From assembly GCA_944470555.2 (NCBI GenBank), contig OX104127.1, forward strand, positions 158,199,276-158,263,275: a stretch of 64,000 bases of DNA. The letters run 5' to 3'. Under the pieces are notes generated by a model. That model did not search any database, was not told where the DNA came from, and worked only from the letters and a program-made list of their open reading frames with translations. Of the stretch, positions 1-10,489 are shown piece by piece (position 1 is the stretch's first letter; the number at the start of each line of letters is the position of its first letter). The stretch is from Heterobilharzia americana (Eukaryota > Platyhelminthes > Trematoda > Strigeidida > Schistosomatidae). The position numbers were made by a program, and so were the translations under genes.

Positions 1-450
1 ATTCAGTCAAGTCAGTGCTGTTATATGGTTGAGAAACTTGTAGTCTCACGAAAAGCACTTTGAACAAACTACAGACATTCATCAACAACTGCCTACACTG
101 GCTCGTTACTGAGCTCAGATGGCCAGAATAACAGGAATAAGCAACAAGGAACTCGCTCTGACTGGCAACGAACCATCCAAGAAGCTCTCACCCAACAATA
201 TGCAGAAGAGGAAAGTGGATGTAGGTTGTGCATACACTGAGAAAGCCATTCGGACACATCACACGCCAGGGGAAACGACGAGTTGGGCGTCTGAGTTGAG
301 GGTGACATGGATGAGATGATGTGAGAAGAAATGAAAGCTTGTGGGCAGTCGTGGACCGAGGTTGAAAAGAGTGGAGAGAAGATGGTGAAATGGTGACTTG
401 CTACCGAATCCCTATGTTCCACTAGGAACCCAAGGGAGAAATACTAATGA
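1..450 (+). mobile_element. RTE-clade retrotransposon, 3' end fragment
   Basis: This is the last part of an RTE-like (SR2-type) non-LTR retrotransposon and its 3' end. Read with frame changes, it carries the C-terminal region of the RT protein: a SVLLYG-like start, then RWPE/ARITGISNKEL, then a GHTLRK-type stretch, and a final segment resembling VTWMRR..EEMKACGQSWTEVEK. It ends in the family's common tail, ctatgttccactaggaac, followed by an AAT-rich run. The same tail occurs at about ten other places in the window. Several frameshifts and stops show the copy is dead. The element is cut by the window start, so its 5' extent is unknown. Confidence 0.8.
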
Positions 451-1104
451 TAATTTAGATTGAATTTATATCCACATGTCTGCTGAATAACTTTTCATTA
501 GAATGCAATCCTTCTAGAGATTCTCTTGCAGCTTTAGAGGACTCTTACATTCTCTTAGTCGAGTTTGTTATTGTAACTGTCTGTTCATATTGGAATCAAG
601 AAGGTTGAGCGTTCAGTGTTGAATGTTTCGACTTTGTCTATTCTTTTGTTTTGCTTCTTTGTTCAGTCGGCTTCCAGAGTGTACATTCACGCTATTACCT
701 GTAATCAACTGTTGGCGGTTTTAAGTCTCTGTGAAGAGGAAGTATCTGTTTTGTGATTATATTGACAGTTTCAACACTAAACCTATAACTGCTTCACTCA
801 TCCTCTAGGCTAGAGTTTAAAAAAAGCATCCGAAATTAAGTTTGTTTCGTAGAATTGTGGGATTCCTCAGTAGCGTATGAAGTATTTTATAAAACCAATA
901 TAAAGGTTCAGTATTTATGGTAATGAAAATCAATCATTTCATCATTCATTTCCTTCTTCTATACTTCTGAAGTTTGGAATACAGTCTCTATATAATTTCA
1001 AATGTTTTCACCTCAAACCAATGTTCGGTCCACAATAACTATCATGAAACGATGCTTAGCTACAAAAGGATTTTTTTAAAAAATGAAATTCTACAACGAA
1101 TGAA
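451..1104. other. Unassigned AT-rich sequence
   Basis: I see no coding frame, RNA gene or recognisable repeat here; it is AT-rich single-copy-looking sequence between the RTE tail and an SM-alpha fragment. Confidence 0.4.
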
Positions 1105-1240
1105 TTATTTATTTAGTAGTGGCTAACAGTGGACTACACGACGGTCGTTTCGCTTTTGTTAGGACTCATCAACTTAACGAGCCTGAATCCTTGTAAGCGA
1201 TGTTGTTACCACTGAAACTCACACTCAGCATCATCATGAC
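1105..1240 (-). mobile_element. SM-alpha-like short element (family A), degraded
   Basis: Minus-strand copy of the hammerhead-bearing SM-alpha family. The ribozyme part reads UUGAUGAG, a degraded stem II and GAAAC, so the first core box has lost its initial C. Flanking words (gtggctaacagtgga, atgttgttaccactga) match better copies at 1.8 and 9.6 kb. Confidence 0.6.
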
Positions 1241-1424
1241 AAATGAAAAAAAACGTCATTTAGTTAGGCTACTCAATCATGAATAGCCTTTTTACTTATA
1301 TCCGTTGTTACATATATCAATAAGTAGTTGTTGATGGCAATCATTCAATGTTCTTTAATGTCTGATGTTTGATTCTGGATGAAGTATCATCAGGCTAGAG
1401 GAATTATCTCTCGTTTAACCTTAG

Positions 1425-1728
1425 TCCCATGACTAGTCTTATAGATGGCTGTGTTGTAGAAAATGTATTCAGTGGAACTCATATTATCTTATGCTTCTCT
1501 TTTAATCTCTGTTGGTCACCTAATATCTTACCGATTTCCAGGAAAATTCTTCGCTTGACCTTCTGTACAAGGAGGCTGAAACTGTCTGGCATAACTCAGC
1601 CTTTACTTTTACGTTTCATTAATTCCTATATTTTGCCTATACTTACTTATTCTTCCCTCTTATGCTTTCATGGACTCTTGAAAAGAGACTGCGCTAAATT
1701 GTTTAGGATTTTGGAGACTATTAGGTAG
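1425..1728 (+). pseudogene. CR1-like non-LTR reverse transcriptase, C-terminal fragment
   Basis: An open stretch of about 99 residues resembles the thumb and C-terminal region of a CR1/Jockey-type RT. It has a LCWSPNILPISRKILRLTF segment, then SGITQPLLLRFINSYILPIL and a FHGLLKRD motif. A homologous but independently degraded copy lies on the minus strand at 53186-53660 (SDITQPLLLYFINSCVLSIL, FFPGLL). There is no catalytic YADD in this piece; it is a 5'-truncated relic. Its right end abuts, without a gap, a short RTE piece (1729-1795), so the joint is a nested insertion or a recombination junction. Clade assignment rests on motif memory only. Confidence 0.65.
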
Positions 1729-1795
1729 AGCAGAAGAAAGTGGAGATGGATTGGGCATACACTGAGAAGGCCGATTGGGGACAGAGGAATCCAGC
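1729..1795 (+). mobile_element. RTE 3'-region scrap
   Basis: A short stretch matching the RTE segment that reads RKWRWIGHTLRRPIGD in other copies. It is fused to the CR1-like fragment on its left and the SM-alpha copy on its right. Confidence 0.55.
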
Positions 1796-2115
1796 AGGCG
1801 AGCATCTCGTCCTATTTGGGACTCGTCAGCTGGATGTACTTGTAACCCAGTGATGTTGTTCCCACTGAGACTCGAACCTCATACCCGTCGCTTCAAACGC
1901 CAAGGAGTTATCCACTATGCCACGGAGAAACGATAGCCATTCTTGTACAACGGGTAGTAGTTATTACTATTGATTCACATACTTGTTATTCTCCGTTGTT
2001 TGTTGTGTTGGATCGAATTGTTTGACCTCTATTGCATATGGGCTCCCATGCGAATGCCTCGATATTGCCTGAATGTTAATTATGATAACTTGATGGTTGG
2101 TTGTGGCTAGCAGAA
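1780..2115 (-). mobile_element. SM-alpha-like element (family A), near full length
   Basis: Minus-strand copy of about 335 bp, the length expected for SM-alpha. Read on the minus strand it has the spacer (gccacaaccaacc, cattcaggcaatatcgaggc), the tRNA-like Pol III head with a box A-like tggcatagtgg and box B-like ggttcgagtct, then the hammerhead: CUGACGAG, stem II UCCCAAAUAGGAC, and GAGA where GAAA is needed. That change in the second core box should abolish or strongly reduce cleavage. The head is known in this family to act as a Pol III promoter. Confidence 0.8.
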
Positions 2116-2139
2116 ATGAAATTGGAAGACCCAAATGGC

Positions 2140-2450
2140 ATAGCATTCATAACGGATGACATCAGTTGGAGTACAGTACATACTCACGAACCTGCACGAC
2201 CAGTGATCGAACTCATAGCCTTCAAGTCTTATGGAGAATATATTGATGTTTGCTTACGTCTGTCAATTTGTAATATGATGCAAATTAGGTCAATAGTGAA
2301 ACGAATGCTAACTAGAGATGATGAAGTCATAGGTGCATACTGTTGAAGAGTCTTTACACTAGAATGAAACAAATGTCCAATACTTTCAAGTTTTCAATGG
2401 TTTTTATGATGAATACTATCTAGAATTAAAAAAATACTCATGACTGTATA
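2140..2450. mobile_element. Family B short elements, inverted pair (degraded)
   Basis: A minus-strand family B piece (2140-2240; box B-like gagttcgatcac, preceded by the conserved acatcagttgga word) has lost its ribozyme by deletion. It is followed by a plus-strand 3' end (2320-2450) with a degraded hammerhead core (UUGAAGAG ... UGAAACAAAUGUC) and the family's tail gatgaatactatc. The 81-residue open frame over this stretch is not a gene. Confidence 0.5.
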
Positions 2451-2628
2451 CAGATGAATGAGTAACCAATTTACATTGTGAAAAATTACTTTTGTTCTAT
2501 CCTTAATCTTCTCTTCAATATATATAGACACAAACAATAATCTTTTCCTTCGATTCTGGAACATTTCTTTTCACTGTTACACAAGATAATTGAGAAAGAA
2601 ATTAGATAAATATGGAGTGGTTGTTGCT

Positions 2629-2670
2629 GTTGTTGTTGTTGGGTGTGTGTGTGTGTATGTATGTATATAT
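2629..2670. repeat. (TTG)n/(TG)n/(TATG)n compound microsatellite
   Basis: Adjacent GTT, GT and GTAT tracts in a short run. Confidence 0.85.
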
Positions 2671-3454
2671 ATGAAATAGGTAAAGAGAGAACAGTATATT
2701 CTGATAAATCGAGACATATTTTCCAGTATTCATCAGGATTCAACTACCAGATTGAATGAGTTAAATCTCTTGGTAAATAAAACTATTAGATAGATGATAA
2801 TAGATGTGAGCAATAGAAGAGAATAGATACTCATAGTATATACGTGAAGAACATATGTACTCATAGAGGTCTGTGTGAGTTGCACAGAGTCGTATATAGA
2901 AAAGAATCTATTTGTATGTGAATATATACATATACCACTTAAAAGTTAAATCGCTCTAATTTTCATTAACTTTTTTGGTATCTGTACTTAGGTATATACA
3001 CAGCTTGTATACTCATTTCATCATATATGGTACAAGTAGACGAACATATATCTACTCATATGAAATACAAGCAGACATATAATGGTAGGAGTAGGAGTAG
3101 TGGAACGTTTTGTTTGTCAACCACTTATCTGAAGAGGAGAAATAAAGGAGGAGATTTTAAGGGGAAAATAAAAACGCATTTATGAGGTAAAGAAATATAC
3201 AGAGAGAAAGAAAAATTGAGTAAAACAAAATCTCCCGTTTATTTTTTCTTCTTTTCAAGAGGTTAGAAATAATCAGAATAATAAAGAACGAGAGAGTGAA
3301 AGAGAAAAACCTGTTATACAATAAATTTTTCAGGATTTTCGGTTAAATTTAAGATGAAAATATGATCAGAAAACGTTTTTCTCCTTATGGGAATAAGTTT
3401 TTCATCATTTCTGCTATTTACTTTGATAAATAAAGTGTAAAATATTATTTGCTT
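2671..3454. other. Unassigned AT-rich sequence
   Basis: I see no gene or recognisable repeat. The stretch is AT-rich with purine-rich runs around 3130-3310. Confidence 0.35.
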
Positions 3455-3535
3455 AGTGATGGAATCTAGAACGCATGTTTCATCCCTTTGGGGACTCATC
3501 AGCTGAACGAAGTAATTCAGTACATATGGAAAGTG
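3455..3535 (-). ncRNA. Family A hammerhead fragment
   Basis: Minus-strand ribozyme end of an SM-alpha copy without its head. CUGAUGAG, a stem II formed by UCCC and GGGA, and GAAAC are all present. Stem I is poorly matched and the expected GUC cleavage site reads UUC, so activity is doubtful. Confidence 0.55.
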
Positions 3536-3909
3536 CATATATTTCTCATTTTGATACTGAAAAGTTACAAATCTGTAACTAGATGATAAACAGATATTGA
3601 AGTAATAAGAAGACTCTTGTCAGTTCATCCACCGTATGTATTGAATTCTCAAAGAATTTTTGGGAGTTGTCGACAACTGTCTTGATGGTATTTTGAACTG
3701 GTTAATTGTTCATACGAAACACCTCATGAGTAATCAAGCTCAGAGCTGTCAGATATCATTAGTGGTTTATAATAAAAGGATTTCCTAATATGGTATCAAC
3801 ACTATCTACTGTCTACCATGGATATCCATCCATCTCACTCCCAATTTAGTTAAATCCACAGGCTACTAATCCTCACCGACTAAATTACTATCGACTGTTC
3901 AGTAGTGAC
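3536..3909. other. Unassigned sequence
   Basis: No gene or clear repeat family seen. Confidence 0.3.
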
Positions 3910-4090
3910 TTGTTTCAGATGGATTGCCTGAATTTCGAATAAGAATTTGTAACCTGTGGGTCAATCCAAGTTGGGAGTGAGGCGAATGATCACTTATGAC
4001 AGTGAATGATAGTCAGACTGCATTGCGAACCGATCCCATTAGTTGAATGGTATAGTATTCACCTGACACCCGTAGACTTCTGAAGTTTCA
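3910..4090 (+). mobile_element. Possible family B 5' region
   Basis: Words such as agatggat, aacctgtgggtcaa and gggagtgaggcgaatga follow the same order as the 5' body of family B at 31875-31960 and 41500-41590. No ribozyme follows. Confidence 0.35.
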
Positions 4091-5348
4091 CATTAAATGA
4101 AACATATATCGAATATCTGCAAGTTCTCAGTATTTCTGTAACTAACATCAAAATCTTGGGGGAACTACTTTGAAATGAATAAATTCAAAACTTCTCGGAA
4201 TCAAGACGGATATCTGCTTCAAGATGATACACTCTTATGGTACCTGGTTGAGAAAATATACATTCGCTACTTTCCATTGATTAAAGTTTTTATTTGGCTT
4301 CCTTAGAATATAATAAAATCCTGGGGTTAAGCTATATTATATGATAGAAAGTCAATCAACTGAAAGTCAATGTTTCCTAATTTTTGTGTGAAGAAAGTGG
4401 TTTGAAGTACATGGTCACTACATTGATCCTGGATCATCCTTCCGAAGTATGAGCATTAAGATAGTATAAATAACTAATACACAGTAAGTGAAGTTTGCAG
4501 TAAAACATATGACTGCAAAGTTGAGTTATCTAACTTTCTATATATCTGTCTGTACCAACGCATTTCCTGTGAGTTGAGTTAGCCACAAGTAACGCACTTC
4601 ATATTTTATCACCATTATTATTATTTGTCCTTTGCGATCCTCCTGGAACATAGGGCTTCAGTAGCACGTCACCATTTTCACTCTCTTCTCCACGGTCTTC
4701 CTAACCTGGCTCTATAACTGTCATTAAAATTTTATTTCTTCCTCACCCGATCTCCTCAACGTAGCCTGTACATGGATCACTTATTGTTTCCCAATTAGGT
4801 TTCACTCGACAACCTCGCCTGGCTTGGCTTAATATGACAAGTGATGTCCTCATACAGTCCTCTCAGTGTATGTCCAATCAAATCGAATCCAATCCAATCC
4901 ATCTCGAATTTACTCTTCTGTATATTTCTTCGCCGATAGCTTCTTGCTTGGTTCGTTCCAACAGTTTCTTCTTGCTTATTCTGTCTGGCCAGCTGATCTG
5001 ACCTGATCTGATCTGATCTTCAGCAACGAGTGTAAACAGCTGTTGATGAATGACTGGAGTTTGTTGGAAATACTCTCCGTAACACACCAAGTCTCTCAAC
5101 CATCACAAGAAGCATTGACTTACTTGATTGAATGACAGCTGAAAATGCGGATGCTGTTCATGCTTTATGTTGAGTGGAATGGAGTGTAGTGTAGTGTAGT
5201 GTGGTGCAGTGCAAACCAGTGCAGTAGATCTCCACACTGATTATTTCAGATGAATGAAGGAAGGCCTGTCTTGTTATCTTTCCTATCCTGACTACTTTGT
5301 CATTGTCATCTGTGCCTGTGCCGCCGCCTGTGGTTGAGACGATGCTGT

Positions 5349-5610
5349 CTAGGTGTGTAGGTGTGTAGGTAGGTAGGTGTGTAGGTGTGTAGGTAGGTAG
5401 GTGTGTAGGTGTGTAGGTAGGTATGTAGGTAGGTAGGTGTGTAGGTAGGTAGGTAGGTAGGTGTGTAGGTGTGTAGGTAGGTAGGTAGGTAGGTAGGTAG
5501 GTGTGTAGGTAGGTAGGTAGGTAGGTGTGTAGGTGTGTAGGTAGGTAGGTGTGTAGGTGTGTAGGTGTGTAGGTAGGTAGGTGTGTAGGTAGGTAGGTAG
5601 GTAGGTAAGT
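5349..5610 (-). repeat. (CCTA)n/(CACA) variant microsatellite inside RTE
   Basis: About 260 bp of TAGG repeats on the plus strand, with interspersed GTGT variants. It sits where the RTE reading frame normally encodes F-T-Y-L-G-S. The pattern of pure and variant units is the same in the copy at 11729-11990. All three frames of the CCTA strand are open and read LPTY repeats, so long frames here are artefacts. Confidence 0.95.
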
Positions 5611-5965
5611 AAGTCGGTGAAAGAGACAACTTCCTTCAGATTTCTCCCATTGATGATCATTGCTGCTTGTTGTTGTCGGCGATGGTGGTGATGATTGTGT
5701 ATCTTCATCACTACTGCCTTCTCCACGTTCACCTAAATTCCCATCTTCGCTGCCCTGCACTGCCCTGCCCTGCCTCGCCTCACCTCGCCTCGCCTCCTCC
5801 ACCAACTTACTAGTTTTCGACTAAACATCTTCGAGCTTATGTGACATAGTGCGTCATTACTCATCATCGGCGAAATCCATATCCTCTTCTAGGGTCTTTT
5901 CATCGGTCCACCCAGTGGATGACCATCTTCTCGAAGTGCCCCACACTTGTCTGTTGCATGATCCA

Positions 5966-6000
5966 GTCGAGTCGAGTCGAGTCGAGTCGAGTTGAGTCGA
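5966..6000 (+). repeat. (GTCGA)n pentamer tract
   Basis: Seven tandem GTCGA/GTTGA units in the RTE region between motif B and the YADD box. The partner tract at 11334-11373 has one extra unit. Confidence 0.9.
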
Positions 6001-7089
6001 CTACAATCAGGAAGATGATTGGTGATAGTAGGTGGCAACCTTGTCTTACTTGTCAACCTGTCTTCAATTTACTTCACTTCACTTCGAAGGTATCACTGAG
6101 CTTTTTATTGTGAACCACACGACATGTAGCATGTAGCAATGTAGCAAGTAGCATCATGTGGCATTTAGGTGGTGTTGAATGAGGTTGAACAAGGTGTGTG
6201 GCACTAAGAGCGTAGTGTCGAAGCACCTGTCAATTTGCTTCTCGGTTGACACTACCTATGACTTATTCAAAGTTGGTGAATTTGAGGTAGGGTAGAGAGT
6301 TGACTGTCATTCTATGCTTCGTTCTATGTCGATGTGTAATGTAGCGTTGCAATTTTATCCGCGGATGATATTTTCTTGGTAAAGTCTGTCGGCCAGCTTG
6401 TTGGGTTCGTAATTTTGAATGTAGAGCATTTTTCAGTCTCTGTAGGATGATATGGCTTAGTGTTTTGCTGGGGGCGGGGGGGGGGGACAGTGGGGTATTT
6501 CTCCCAGCCAGTTCTAACGAAGTCTTACGTCTCCCTTCTTCCAGTCGGCAGGTACCTTTCCTTCCTCCCAAACATTCTGCAGTAGTGGTGTGAGCCTTTT
6601 CACTGTTATCTCTGCTTTTGTTTTCAGTGCTTTTAAAGGAATTCCATTTGGTCCTGCTGCTTTTCCGGTTTTAAGCACCTTTATGGCGTTCAAGACTTCT
6701 GCTTTTGTCGTGGGGCCTGTGTTCACTGACAGTTCTGTGGCTGGGCTGCTGGTTGTATTTCTTGACGAGTTGCAGGTGGTGGTGGTGAACTGTAGAGTTT
6801 TTTGGTAAACACAAACATACAAATAGCGAACTGTTTTGGAATTTGTCCACTTGATGCATTTAGATGATGTATTTTTCTTATTAAACAGATAAGCGTTGAT
6901 ATATTGACAACCTGTGCAAACTCTTCACTGCAGAGCACATCTTTCAATCATCAACGTTTGATATAAACAGTCGTCTGGTGTTCCAATTAACCACCTATTC
7001 TGAACTTACATCTAAATTTGTCCCATTTGTGATTTCTAAAGTAATGATAGTAGTAATAAAAACCGCCTAATTCGAGATAACTTTGGTAC

Positions 7090-7440
7090 TACCCATTGTA
7101 CAAGGAGTGGCTATCGTTCCTCCGTGGCATAGTGGATATCGCCTTGGCGTTTGAAGCGATGAGTACAAGGTCCAAGTCTCAGTGGGAACAAAATCACTTG
7201 GCATTGGGTTGCAGATAGATCCAGCTGATGAGTCCCAAATAGGGCGGGACGCGCGTACTGAATTCCTCTGCTAGCCACAACCAACCAATCAAGTTATCAT
7301 AATTAACATTCAGGCAATATCGAGGCATCCACTTAGGAGCCTATACACCAATAGAGGTCAAACAATTCCATCCAATAAAACAATCGAGGATTACAAGTAT
7401 ATCAGTAAATAGTAATAACCTTCTGTACGATTGAAATTTG
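7090..7440 (+). mobile_element. SM-alpha-like element (family A), full length
   Basis: Plus-strand copy starting near ttgtacaaggagtggctatc, with a tRNA-like head (tggcatagtgg), a damaged box B (gtccaagtctc), then the hammerhead region and the ~200-bp spacer down to aatagtaataacc. The ribozyme has CUGAUGAG and stem II, but the second core box reads GGGA instead of GAAA, so it should be inactive. Confidence 0.8.
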
Positions 7441-8650
7441 TAGCATATTAAATTGTAGCGGCAGTATATATAAATTTACCTATCGGTGGCCGACACTAGA
7501 CATATTTCTTGAGCTGAAGGCGGCATTTGACTCTGTCGACCGTGAGATGTTGCGGCAGTGTCTGATTGTAAAGGGAGTCCTGAGAACCTATATAACTCTA
7601 ATTAAGACTCTCCACCCAAACTCACGACGTGGTGTTCTCCAGGGGTGTCCGCTACTACTGTTCCTATTTAACTTCCTAATTGATGACATTATCCTTGGTA
7701 CTTCTGACTTCACACTGATTAATCTGTTTCCTGGAGGCAATCTGATTGGCTTAGAGTATGCACACGATATTGTCCTACTAGGTGGAGACGCTGACAAAAT
7801 GCAGGGTCTTCTGAAATGCATAGGATCGACATCTGAGTATGTATGGCATTCGTTTCACTGTCAGATGTAGAATGAAGCTCCGAAATTAACCTGTTGCAAG
7901 TAATCCCATTTTAAGGATAGGGAGTGGAGTGGTGGATTGTGTCAACCATTTCACTTATCTGGGGAGTAGCACCATGCCGAGCGGGTTGGTTGCTGACGAA
8001 ATTTCAGCTTGGATGGAGAAGCTCTGTTTGACAATTACTAACTTGTTTCACCTGTGGCGCGAAATGGCGAAATATCTAACTGTCTATCAAAGGATGAGTA
8101 TAATGAGCTGCTATCCGTTCTGTCGTATTGTAAGGCTGTAAGCCATAGTCGTTCAAATCATAGGATATAAAGCGGTTTTATGGTTTTGATTATAGATGTC
8201 TTGTGGACAGGGTTAATGTCAGGGGAGGGATAATAGGCAAGTCGATTGATGAGTTTGTGAAACTCAGTCGAGCGAATGAGATGGCTTCGACATTTACTGA
8301 GAATGTCCAGCTACTGTCTACCTCAACATGCTATGCTGGGGAAGTCAGACTGGATTGGAAGAGGGTTGAGGGTGCCAGATGAAGACTTGACATCAGTCGA
8401 TGAAGTTCCTGATTGTTGGTCTCAGCCATGTAGGGAGATGTAGACTGTCTCGCTGAAGTTTTTGAGACGACAGGAATCAGCGTCTGAGGACTAACTGAAA
8501 ACTGATCACAATAACCCAGATGTATTCAGTCCTTGGCATCTTTAGTTTGAATATTCGCACTAACATTTATCTTCAAATAGTTTCTTTCATAACACTACTT
8601 TGTCTACTTTAATATTACTGTTTTTCTATCCCCTTGGTTTTTGTGTACTA
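7441..8650 (+). pseudogene. Second-clade non-LTR reverse transcriptase fragment
   Basis: This RT differs from the RTE copies. Around 7506-7550 it reads ELKAAFDSVDREMLRQCL (motif A), at 7636-7680 RGVLQGCPLLLFLFNF (motif B) and at 7747-7785 LEYAHDIVLLGGDADKMQ (motif C). Motif C has His where the first catalytic Asp of YADD should be. A second frame (7929-8141) gives VNHFTYLGSSTMPSGLVADE and downstream RT connection sequence. After frameshifts a region resembling the C-terminus and the 3' untranslated part follows. Homologous pieces lie at 18636-19137, 22225-22645 and 62440-63412. It is clearly inactive. Confidence 0.75.
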
Positions 8651-8779
8651 ACGTAAAGTGTCAATGAAAGATAATGAAAGAAACTTAGTTGTCAAAGAGG
8701 AGAAATAAAGGAAACAATGGGGTGACCATTTCAAAAAGCTCTTGAATCTACCACCACCACCACCACCACCACCTACAAC

Positions 8780-9340
8780 TCATCAAGAAATACCACCAGC
8801 AACGGAAGAACTATCAGTGAACGCAGGCCCTCCAACAAAAGCAGAAAACCTGAGTGCCATAAAACTTCTGAAACACTGAAAAGCAACAGGACCAGATGGA
8901 ATTCTTCCAGAAGCACTGAAAACTGACGCAGAGACAACAGCGTGCATGCTCACACCACTACTGCAGAAGGTTTGCAAGGAAGGAAGGAAAGGTACTTGTA
9001 CACTGATTGGGAGAAGGGGTACCCTCTCAAACTCCCAAAGAAGGGAGACCTAAGTCTTTACAAGAACTGGCGCTGAGTCATGCTCCACCGCTATCCACAC
9101 CAAGCAAAATATTAAGCCTCATCATTCTGAAGAGACTAAAGTATGCGCTGGATTCAAAACTACGACCGGAACAGGCTGGCTTGCTTCAGGAAGAACAAAT
9201 CATGTGGGGATCAAATTGCAGCGCTATACATCATCATAGAACAAAGAATAGAATGGCATTCAACTTTTTACCTCACCTCAACTTCATCGACTTTGAAAAG
9301 GCCTTCGACAGCGTCGACCGACAAGTAATTTGACAGTTGC
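8780..9340 (+). mobile_element. RTE-clade retrotransposon, fingers-to-motif A fragment
   Basis: RTE fragment covering the fingers (from an AVNAGPPTKAE-like start, with a stop in the next block), GPDGILPEALKT, the EEQIMWGSNCSA region and motif A (FIDFEKAFDSVDRQVI). It stops within a few bases of a TGA after motif A and does not continue into the palm. It overlaps in content with the RTE copy starting at 11040, so the two are separate insertions. Confidence 0.8.
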
Positions 9341-9596
9341 TAACTAAGAGTAACACTTATGGCTTAGACTAAGTATGAAGTGCTCTCGAATCTCTGAAGT
9401 TGTTTTTCTCCAAGTATCCATATCTTGTAGGTTTATAAAGCATTTAGTAATTTTGTATAATGAAGTTTTATTTTTATCCTGAATAGCATTCAGTGAATTT
9501 TCAGAAACAACTGACGCAAATGCTTGGATTTATCTAGCTACATCAAACCTTTCTTGACGGTTCAATAATGTTTAGTAATGATGGGCAGTGGCTAGC

Positions 9597-9656
9597 AGTG
9601 GAATCAAGGATGCGCATTTCGTCCCATTTGGGACTCATCAGCTGGATGTACCTGCT
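9597..9656 (-). ncRNA. Hammerhead ribozyme, family A
   Basis: Minus strand: CUGAUGAG, stem II UCCC/GGGA with an AAAU loop, GAAA, minimal stem III AUGC/GCAU, AUC before the expected cleavage point, then CUUGAUU. Stem I pairs AUCCAG with CUUGAU with one mismatch. All core nucleotides are present. Confidence 0.85.
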
Positions 9657-9808
9657 TCCCAGTGAGTGATGTTGTTCCCACCGGGACTCGGACTCGGGAG
9701 CGATCGCTTCAAACGCCAGCGCATTATCCACTACACTGCCGAGCCACGATAGCCACTTATTGTGCAACGGGTATAGGTTTTAGTGTTATTGCTTGTATTA
9801 CACCGTCG

Positions 9809-9880
9809 TGGCTTGGTGGTGTAGTGGATAACGCGCTGGCGTTTGAAGCGATCGCTCCCGAGTCCGAGTCCCGGTGGGAA
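9809..9880 (+). promoter_or_regulatory. tRNA-like Pol III promoter head of SM-alpha
   Basis: Box A-like tggtgtagtgg and box B-like gtccgagtccc at tRNA-like spacing. SM-alpha is known to carry a tRNA-type internal Pol III promoter upstream of its ribozyme; the mirror copy lies on the minus strand at 9680-9745. Confidence 0.6.
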
Positions 9881-9903
9881 CAACATCACTCACTGGGAAG
9901 CAG

Positions 9904-9960
9904 GTACATCCAGCTGACGAGTCCCAAATGGGACGAAATGCGCATCCTTGATTCCACTGC
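9904..9960 (+). ncRNA. Hammerhead ribozyme, family A
   Basis: Plus strand: CUGACGAG, stem II UCCC/GGGA, GAAA, stem III AUGC/GCAU, AUC and CUUGAUU. It mirrors the copy at 9597-9656, differing in the variable seventh core position (C instead of U). Confidence 0.85.
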
Positions 9961-10214
9961 TAGCCACTGCCCATCATTACTAAACATAGATAAAAGATAG
10001 GCCACATCAAGGCATCCGCATAGGAGCCCATATGCCAACAGAGGCTGATCAAATCGGTCCTATCAACGACGGTTCAATAATGGCCTCAAATATACCTGAC
10101 TGAATTAAATAGACCAATATGCCATGAAATGGTGAATCTCTTCAGTTGAAAGCATTCTATTTAATGTCCAGTTGATGTATTTGCGCTATACATTTCTAAC
10201 AATCTGATCACACT

Positions 10215-10485
10215 TGTAATTTCCCGTAGCTATACAGAGCCGAATTGCTTGACCTCTGTTGGCAGATGGGAACCTATGAGGATGCAACAACTGATATCCG
10301 TTGCACAAGTGGTAAATACCGTGCCCCAGTGGCCTACACGAATAATGCTCTGGCGTTTGAAGCGAATGGTACTGGGTTAGAGCCTCAGTAGAAAAATATC
10401 ACTCCACACTTGGGTGTAGGTGCATCTAGCTGACGAGTCCCAAGTAGGAAAAAAAAGAGCGGCCTGGATTCCTCTCCTTGTTACC
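10215..10485 (+). mobile_element. SM-alpha-like element (family A), degraded
   Basis: A minus spacer piece (10215-10290, containing ttgcttgacctctgttggca) is followed by a plus copy with the head (ggcgtttgaagcga), CUGACGAG and part of stem II. The second core box is lost in an A-run (taggaaaaaaaagagcg), so the ribozyme is dead. Again the two pieces are head to head. Confidence 0.65.
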
Positions 10486-10489
10486 AGAG

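Larger units (their letters stand above)
4611..6825 (-). mobile_element. RTE-clade retrotransposon, 5'-truncated copy
   Basis: Minus-strand RTE copy of about 2.2 kb. From its 5' side it encodes the RT fingers (PTTKAEVLNAIKVLKTGKAA, then GPNGIP, VWEEGKVPADW), the segment before motif A, a degraded palm, the region around FTYLGS that is replaced by a (CCTA)n expansion, and the C-terminal region (MRDLVCYGEYFQQT...). It ends in the common 3' tail with an ATT-rich run. Motif A is damaged at its inner edge (6240-6290). The segment 4808-6221 is almost identical to 11113-12516 on the other strand, although flanking parts of the two elements are clearly diverged. Confidence 0.85.
9556..10082. repeat. 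Palindromic pair of SM-alpha elements with 15-bp direct repeats
   Basis: Two family A copies in head-to-head inverted orientation. The left copy (9568-9750) is minus and the right copy (9805-9986 and beyond) is plus; arms are nearly identical over about 180 bp and separated by about 55 bp. The 15-mer GACGGTTCAATAATG lies exactly at both outer ends (9556-9570 and 10068-10082), which could be a target-site duplication. Both arms keep complete hammerhead core boxes. The conceptual peptide over both arms (ALAFEAIAPESESRWEQHHS) is just the tRNA-like head in translation. Confidence 0.85.

Noticed and set aside
2101..2346. 81-residue open frame as a gene
   Set aside because: It runs across SM-alpha and family B pieces in inverted arrangement.
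5158..5805. 215-residue LPTY-rich frame and its mirror at 11534-12181
   Set aside because: It is the (CCTA)n tract inside an RTE copy, open in all frames by chance of the repeat, with RTE codons at its edges; not a secreted or structural protein gene.
5966..6000. Direct repeats as a CRISPR-like array
   Set aside because: Pure pentamer tandem repeat without spacers, in a eukaryotic retroelement.
9662..10000. 112-residue frame and its minus-strand twin as a small gene family
   Set aside because: It is the translated SM-alpha head and ribozyme; the recurrence reflects repeat copies.
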